A stretch of 64,000 nt of DNA. Source: Thiodiazotropha sp040507035 (GTDB lineage Bacteria; Pseudomonadota; Gammaproteobacteria; Chromatiales; Chromatiaceae). Below are positions 59,902 to 64,000 of the stretch, in pieces (position 1 is the stretch's first letter; every line of letters starts with the position of its first letter). The DNA is taken from contig JBEVVR010000023.1 of assembly GCA_040507035.1 (NCBI GenBank), forward strand, positions 62,001 to 126,000, read 5' to 3'. Both the position numbers and the translations under genes were made by a program. Below the pieces are notes generated by a model. It saw only the letters and a list, made by a program, of their open reading frames with translations, made no database searches and was not told where the DNA came from.

Positions 59902-60339
59902 ATGAAAAGTCTGTTTCTCTCAATCAGTCTCATCTTCATGGTCGTGGCCGCGTCACAGCTCTTTGCGCAACCTCCCGGTTATTATCATCCCGGCATCTCC
60001 CACTACCGCACTGGTCAAGGCCCTACGTCCTTCAATGTGCAACGACGTGTCAGTTTCAAGCAGGATCAGGATGACTCAGGCTACCATCTGCGAATTCGCC
60101 TCCAAGGCTACTCGCCTGAGGTGATTCAGGTGAGTGTGGATGGTCGTTCGCTACTGGTCGAGAACAAGGAGGCCCATCGCGTGGAGAATCGTAGCGAGCG
60201 CGGTTACAGTTTCTCCAGTTCCTCCTCATCGATGCGCCGGCGCTTCAGGCTCCCCTGGGATGCCGATGTATCGGCGATGCAGCGAGCGGAACAGGAGGAC
60301 GAGATCGTGATCACCCTGCCCTACAGGGCCTATCAATAA
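59902..60339 (+). CDS. exported Hsp20/alpha-crystallin-like protein
   Basis: A 145-residue protein with a signal peptide (LFLSISLIFMVVAASQLFA) followed by a short Pro/Tyr/His-rich region and an alpha-crystallin-like domain (YHLRIRLQGYSPEVIQVSVDGRSLLVENK, FRLPWDADVSAM, DEIVITLPY). Small heat-shock proteins are normally cytoplasmic; an exported one is unusual and may act as a periplasmic holdase. A Ser-rich run (FSSSSSSMRRRFRLP) sits before the last strands. GAGG ribosome site; lies between pgsA and the tRNA cluster. Confidence 0.82.
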   Translation: MKSLFLSISLIFMVVAASQLFAQPPGYYHPGISHYRTGQGPTSFNVQRRVSFKQDQDDSGYHLRIRLQGYSPEVIQVSVDGRSLLVENKEAHRVENRSERGYSFSSSSSSMRRRFRLPWDADVSAMQRAEQEDEIVITLPYRAYQ

Positions 60340-60375
60340 CCGCCCTAGAAGAATTTCTGTAGTACTGCTGCGGAC

Positions 60376-60403
60376 TTGACAGACGAGGAACTGTAGCTAC
60401 AAT
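60376..60403 (+). promoter_or_regulatory. sigma70 promoter of the tRNA cluster
   Basis: TTGACA (60376-60381), 16-base spacer, TACAAT (60398-60403), then a GC-rich discriminator. Starts about 12 bases before tRNA-Gly. Confidence 0.8.
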
Positions 60404-60422
60404 ACGCCCTTCCCTGAACAAA

Positions 60423-60498
<76 letters not shown>

Positions 60499-60503
60499 AG
60501 TTG

Positions 60504-60534
60504 CAAAAGGCCTCGGCACCCCGGGGCCTTTTTT
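60504..60534 (+). terminator. intrinsic terminator after tRNA-Gly
   Basis: AAAAGGCCTCGG and CCGGGGCCTTTT pair around a short loop, followed by further T. It lies between tRNA-Gly and tRNA-Cys, so part of the transcripts should stop here and the next tRNAs may need readthrough or their own promoter. Confidence 0.75.
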
Positions 60535-60612
60535 GGTTGAGCAGATTCTGATCTGTTGGGACCTGTAAGCGATTCGATTCATCTGCGATAGGTGATAGAA
60601 TGCAAAAGTTTA

Positions 60613-60686
60613 GGCTGAGTGGCAGAGTGGTTATGCAGCGGCCTGCAAAGCCGTGGACCTCGGTTCGATTCCGGGCTCAGCCTCCA
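60613..60686 (+). tRNA. tRNA-Cys (GCA)
   Basis: Seventy-four bases with CCA. Acceptor GGCTGAG/CTCAGCC, anticodon loop CTGCAAA with anticodon GCA, T arm TCGGTTCGATTCCGG. Equivalent to E. coli cysT. Confidence 0.97.
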
Positions 60687-60724
60687 TCTCTTCGCCCCGT
60701 TGCCAACAAATCCGGCTCCCCTCT

Positions 60725-60811
60725 GCCCGGGTGGCGAAATTGGTAGACGCAAGAGACTTAAAATCTCTCGACCTTCGGGTCGTGCCGGTTCGATTCCGGC
60801 CCCGGGCACCA
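60725..60811 (+). tRNA. tRNA-Leu (TAA)
   Basis: Eighty-seven bases with CCA, a class II tRNA with a long variable arm (CGACCTTCGGGTCG). Acceptor GCCCGGG/CCCGGGC, anticodon loop CTTAAAA with anticodon TAA. Equivalent to E. coli leuZ; completes the glyW-cysT-leuZ order. Confidence 0.97.
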
Positions 60812-60998
60812 TCCACACCAATGAGATCCGCTCCATCTACAGGTTCGCCTGTATAGTTAAACGGGCTCAACCTGGAATCGGCAATCCAATCCATCCAAGA
60901 CAGCCTATACGTCTGGGAACATCGTCAGACAGGCAATGGACTAGTCTGCTTCTTCCCTGGGACTTGTTATCGGTGGCCCTGTAAAGCTGAATAGAGTG

Positions 60999-61301
60999 TC
61001 AGTAGATAAGCAATATGACGTTAACGCCATCCGAATCCTTATCTCTGTTTAGATATGTATAACCAATCCATGCACTCCCACTATTTTCTGTATAACTTCG
61101 CCAAGTCATTGTAGATAGTTGGCTTTCAGGAAAGATATCGGTATTCGCCCAGTTTGGGTGGTACTTACGATAGAGTTTCACAGTGCCTTCTGGTTTAGTC
61201 GCTTCAGTGTAGGTTGTTGGGTAGATATAGCCCTCTATGCCGTCAACCTCAGATTGTAGTGTTGCATAAGCATGATCTACATTGTATTTTTTGATCGACA
61301 T
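60999..61301 (-). CDS. hypothetical protein, about 100 residues
   Basis: No recognised family. The frame is rich in Tyr, Trp and Asp (VKLYRKYHPNWANTDIF, GYTYLNRDKDSDGVNVILLI) without signal peptide or membrane helix; its repeat-like aromatic pattern resembles the end of a secreted beta-rich domain. The ribosome site is weak, and it lies just beyond a tRNA cluster in an AT-rich stretch, so it may be a fragment of a transferred gene. Confidence 0.45.
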   Translation of the reverse strand: MSIKKYNVDHAYATLQSEVDGIEGYIYPTTYTEATKPEGTVKLYRKYHPNWANTDIFPESQLSTMTWRSYTENSGSAWIGYTYLNRDKDSDGVNVILLIY

Positions 61302-61726
61302 AATCTATACGCCAATTGATTTTCCAAATAAATTCCGAATTGAGACAGCCGCATCAGGCACACCGTATCCATTAACAGGATTTTGTAAAAAGGTGTATCT
61401 ATCTTGGGTGAGATTACCTTGCTATTTTAATTCCTTATGTAATTGAACGCAGTCTAATATATTGATATCACGGGTAATTATGTGAGCCGTGTGGTGGTTA
61501 TCATAATAAGTATTGTTGACGTAATTCTCTAAATTTTTAAAAAGTTTGTGTTTTTGACCCACTTTTAACAAAAAAGTAATGTAGAATGCCGCCTGGCAAT
61601 TGGTTTCAGTGATTTGAGTGGATTCGGTATGATGATTGTTCTCCCAGAACTTGAAGGTTTATTAGCTCTAAATAGTACTGTTTACGACAAACCTACCCTA
61701 AACTACTGCTAGTTAGATAACTGCGC
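61302..61726. other. AT-rich upstream region of the beta-helix gene
   Basis: No gene supported. A TTGACC at about 61554 with poor -10 matches 17 bases on (TAATGT) may be a promoter. Confidence 0.4.
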
Positions 61727-63277
61727 GTGAATCATAGCCGCCGTAACTTTCTCCTGCTAGCAGGTGCCGCCACGGCTACTGTGGCGGCCTACCGATCTCA
61801 CTTGCTAGATTTTCATTGGTACAAACCATACGACCTGCCAGAATTACCTACGGACCAAGAGCTGCATGACATACTGCTCCCCATAAAACGAACTGGGGCG
61901 GTTGACAACCAATACCTTTCGGTTGATAAAAATGGTAGGGCTCGCCTCTCCGCCGGTACACCACATACCGCCAAGGTCATCGAAGAAATTATCCGCTTAG
62001 GTGCAAAAGAGGTTGTTTTAGCACAAGGAATTCATACGTTTGATTATCCTGTACTCTTGGGTCGTTATGCCAATCAAGTAACGATTCGAGGTGAGCGGGA
62101 TAAGCTCACAATCATCGACTGTGAAGATAAAACTAGCGCGTTTCTAATAAATGGTGAGTCACCTCATGATGTAGGGGCATTAGAGGTTAAGTTTGAAGAC
62201 CTGGTTATTCGTAACGGTAATGCTGGAGCCCCTAATGCCATCAATGCAATCATGCATGCCGCAGAATTTGGTGAGCAAAGGGACGGTAAGGTCTTCCATA
62301 AAATATTGGGTGGTTTACCAACCTTTGCTCTATCCGATGGTGGTGCTCTTGGTATCACTGGACCCAGTCATGTCACGGCGAAGAGACTGCATTTTGTCAA
62401 CAATAGAAGTATTCAATGCGGTGGTGCAATTTGGCTTAACGGTTCCGGTGCTCTCAATTCGGCCAATCTAAAATATCGAGCGCGACTCACTGGTGAGCTT
62501 CTGACATTTGAGAATTCCAGAACTGGCCATACGGGCACCCAGATAGACATACAGCCCCACTCTGCGGTGATACTGAAAAACTGTAAAATAATAGGTAGCC
62601 TAAACGAGAATGTAGAAACCAGTCATATAACTGTATTTGATGGTAGTATTTTCATTGCAGAAGGATTGGATATAGACAACGCCGAGGGTAATACTATCGA
62701 AACCCTGGGTCGGGGGGCGGCTGTTGTAAAGGAATTAACCGGGCAGCGTAGAAGTCCTGCGATTGTAGTCAGAAGTGAAATTCCTAAAATGGCAGAATCC
62801 ACATACTCGGCATTGAGAGAAGCCCTTGCCTGGAGAAATGATTATGTCGAGGAAAGTAATCAGACATTAATTCCAGTTTCATTCCATAAGCAAAATAATC
62901 ACCTAGCTCAGCAGGCTAGTGACGCCTTCTGGGAGGAATTTTCCCAAATCTACCCGGTTCCTGAACAATTGCAAAAGGATCAGCTGATCCGGCTCATCTC
63001 TGAGAAAACGAGTTCTAGCTTCGATTTGGCGAATCAACAAAAACTGGTTTCTGAGAACATGAACTTCAATGGCAGCCCCAAACAGATCGAATACTGGGTG
63101 TTGCTGAAAATCGCTCTGCAAGTAGGAGTCAAGCTACCAAAATCGATGTACTATCCTATACGGAATTATGCCAGCCCCAGTCTTTACGGATCGATCTTGG
63201 TAGATGGTAGTAGCTTGCTGGGTTATCCTAACAATGTTGAACCAATTCTATTTGATTACAATTCTCGCTCGGTGTAA
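61727..63277 (+). CDS. Tat-exported right-handed beta-helix protein
   Basis: A 516-residue protein with a twin-arginine leader (HSRRNFLLLAGAATATVAAY) and a pectate-lyase-like parallel beta-helix (about 85-330): VTIRGERDKLTIIDCEDKTS, VKFEDLVIRNGNAGAP, VTAKRLHFVNNRSIQCGGAI, SAVILKNCKIIGS. Beta-helix proteins are often polysaccharide lyases, epimerases or adhesins; no catalytic set identifies one here. The last 180 residues are helical and unassigned. GTG start. AT-richer than the core genes. Confidence 0.75.
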   Translation: MNHSRRNFLLLAGAATATVAAYRSHLLDFHWYKPYDLPELPTDQELHDILLPIKRTGAVDNQYLSVDKNGRARLSAGTPHTAKVIEEIIRLGAKEVVLAQGIHTFDYPVLLGRYANQVTIRGERDKLTIIDCEDKTSAFLINGESPHDVGALEVKFEDLVIRNGNAGAPNAINAIMHAAEFGEQRDGKVFHKILGGLPTFALSDGGALGITGPSHVTAKRLHFVNNRSIQCGGAIWLNGSGALNSANLKYRARLTGELLTFENSRTGHTGTQIDIQPHSAVILKNCKIIGSLNENVETSHITVFDGSIFIAEGLDIDNAEGNTIETLGRGAAVVKELTGQRRSPAIVVRSEIPKMAESTYSALREALAWRNDYVEESNQTLIPVSFHKQNNHLAQQASDAFWEEFSQIYPVPEQLQKDQLIRLISEKTSSSFDLANQQKLVSENMNFNGSPKQIEYWVLLKIALQVGVKLPKSMYYPIRNYASPSLYGSILVDGSSLLGYPNNVEPILFDYNSRSV

Positions 63278-63496
63278 CTAGAGGTTGTATTTTCTCTCAT
63301 AAGATATTTGCAGTATTCACGTTCAGGGTGGCTACTGGTTACCCACTGTGTAGACTGCATTTAGTAAAAAAACTACGGTATCGAAAATATAAGATCTCTC
63401 TCCTATCATTGCTGGCTGATTAACCAGCGTCCTGCGTCACAGGACAGGTCTCAAATCACAGTCACTTTGCAAGGTTATAGTGTCAGTATTATTTAC

Positions 63497-63509
63497 ACTG
63501 CCTGGCAGT
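63497..63509. promoter_or_regulatory. ACTGCC-T-GGCAGT palindrome, possible activator site
   Basis: A perfect 6-base dyad about 57 bases upstream of the -24 element of the PEP-CTERM gene. ACTGCTTGGC, a near half copy, lies upstream of the other PEP-CTERM gene at about 47624. Confidence 0.4.
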
Positions 63510-63559
63510 AAATTGATGTAAAAAATAGTAACTTATTGAAAATGTTCACTTAAAAATAT

Positions 63560-63575
63560 TGGCTTGCTTATTGCT
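63560..63575 (+). promoter_or_regulatory. sigma54 promoter of the Tat/PEP-CTERM gene
   Basis: TTGGCTTGCTTATTGCTT: GG and GC exactly 10 bases apart and TTGCT complete; only the two bases after TGGC differ from YTGGCACG-N4-TTGCW. Start expected near 63586, 30 bases before the ATG. Confidence 0.62.
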
Positions 63576-63615
63576 TCAATTTCTAGGACATTTCATCGTC
63601 GGGGAGAAACCAATC

Positions 63616-63993
63616 ATGAGCAAGAAGGAAGATCGTAGAAAGTTCTTAAAAGAGCTCGGAGCATTGACAGCAGCAGCGGTACTACCCGCAGCGCTTGTTA
63701 CTGAGAGTGCTTCTGCCAACACTGAGTCTCCACAGAGAGTGACTAAGAAGAAGGTCGCCAAGAAAAAGGTGGGGAAAAAGAAGGTTGCCAAGAAGAAGGT
63801 CGCTAAGAAGAAGCGCGTAGTTTACTGCGATCATGAAGAGTGTGGACCAAACGGATATTATCCACCTCGCAACGGGGATGGGCCGCCCGTTTCCGTTCCT
63901 GAACCTGCGACTTTGGGTCTGATGACAATCGGGCTTGGGGCAATGGCTTTCGCGAGAAAGAAGAAGAATAAAAAAGATAACAGCGAGAAGTAG
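63616..63993 (+). CDS. small Tat-exported PEP-CTERM protein with lysine-repeat linker
   Basis: A 125-residue protein with four parts: a twin-arginine leader (DRRKFLKELGALTAAAVLP, residues 6-24); a linker of four five-residue repeats KKKVA/KKKVG (44-66); a short Cys/Gly/Pro segment (YCDHEECGPNGYYPP, 70-84); and a complete PEP-CTERM signal (VPEPATLGLMTIGLGAMAF plus basic tail, 94-125). It would be exported folded or with a cofactor, then processed by an exosortase. ATG at 63616 follows GGGGAGA. No known family; the mature body is too small for an enzyme, so a structural or binding role is likely. Confidence 0.82.
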   Translation: MSKKEDRRKFLKELGALTAAAVLPAALVTESASANTESPQRVTKKKVAKKKVGKKKVAKKKVAKKKRVVYCDHEECGPNGYYPPRNGDGPPVSVPEPATLGLMTIGLGAMAFARKKKNKKDNSEK

Positions 63994-64000
63994 AAATCAA

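Larger units (their letters stand above)
63278..63615. other. intergenic region carrying RpoN-type promoter elements
   Basis: AT-rich. Contains the dyad at 63497-63509 and the -24/-12 element at 63560-63575; no gene. Confidence 0.5.

Noticed and set aside
61727..63277. Pectate or alginate lyase
   Set aside because: The beta-helix is clear but I could not identify a catalytic or calcium-binding set, and no sugar-catabolism genes are nearby.

Overview
The window (about 64 kb, roughly 55-58% GC over most of its length by eye) is a chromosomal segment of a gammaproteobacterium. Two blocks keep the Escherichia coli gene order: rimP-nusA-infB-rbfA-truB-rpsO-pnp (30.3-39.0 kb) and uvrY-uvrC-pgsA followed by tRNA-Gly(GCC), tRNA-Cys(GCA) and tRNA-Leu(TAA) (55.9-60.8 kb). 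htpG-adk is also kept. PEP-CTERM proteins, a NapC/NirT-type multihaem cytochrome, lutABC, de novo sucrose synthesis with amylosucrase and a decayed chromosomal integron suggest a free-living or symbiont-related aquatic member of the Chromatiales or a neighbouring group. That placement is an inference from gene content.

Layout. 0-6.2 kb: a respiratory operon on the minus strand (twelve-haem-motif cytochrome, then the first codons of a Tat-exported protein that runs off the window edge), divergent from a three-gene signalling operon: PhnD-like periplasmic binding protein, histidine kinase and NtrC-type sigma54 activator. The gap holds a good -24/-12 promoter facing the cytochrome and two GTTACC-N4-GGTAAC palindromes placed like enhancer sites. 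6.2-13.6 kb: a NADAR-family protein, a CapA-like phosphatase, an ACP-acyl-AMP ligase-PlsC fusion, a small membrane protein and a lipoprotein hydrolase. 13.6-16.0 kb: AT-rich debris of a chromosomal integron, with a broken intI, an attC-like site, cassette genes (zinc-ribbon membrane protein, HAD-like protein), a ParDE-type toxin-antitoxin pair and short related repeats. 16.0-18.8 kb: lutABC lactate oxidation. 19.2-25.8 kb: sucrose-phosphate synthase, sucrose-phosphatase, fructokinase, a mosaic of GC-rich palindromic repeats, then amylosucrase. 25.9-30.0 kb: an OmpR-type two-component pair, a gene remnant, and a secreted MsrB overlapping a DUF1223 gene.

30.0-39.0 kb is the translation/transcription operon with a leader carrying two intrinsic terminators. 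39-46 kb: small hypothetical genes, a serine hydrolase lipoprotein, an ECF sigma/anti-sigma pair and a GGDEF-EAL protein. 46.2-47.7 kb: tRNA-Glu, whose 3' end is imperfectly duplicated on the far side of a PEP-CTERM beta-propeller gene, suggesting an old insertion. 47.8-51.7 kb: DUF2934 protein, phosphoglucomutase and an outer-membrane beta-barrel protein. 51.7-55.8 kb: htpG with a sigma32-type promoter, adk, a thioredoxin and a DUF1249 protein. 55.9-60.8 kb: uvrY, a family-5 uracil-DNA glycosylase, uvrC, pgsA, an exported Hsp20-like protein and three tRNAs. 61-64 kb: a Tat-exported beta-helix protein and a small Tat/PEP-CTERM protein with a lysine-repeat linker behind a sigma54-type promoter.

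The least explained parts are the sigma54-controlled multihaem respiratory operon at the left edge, the decayed integron, and the sigma54-linked PEP-CTERM genes.
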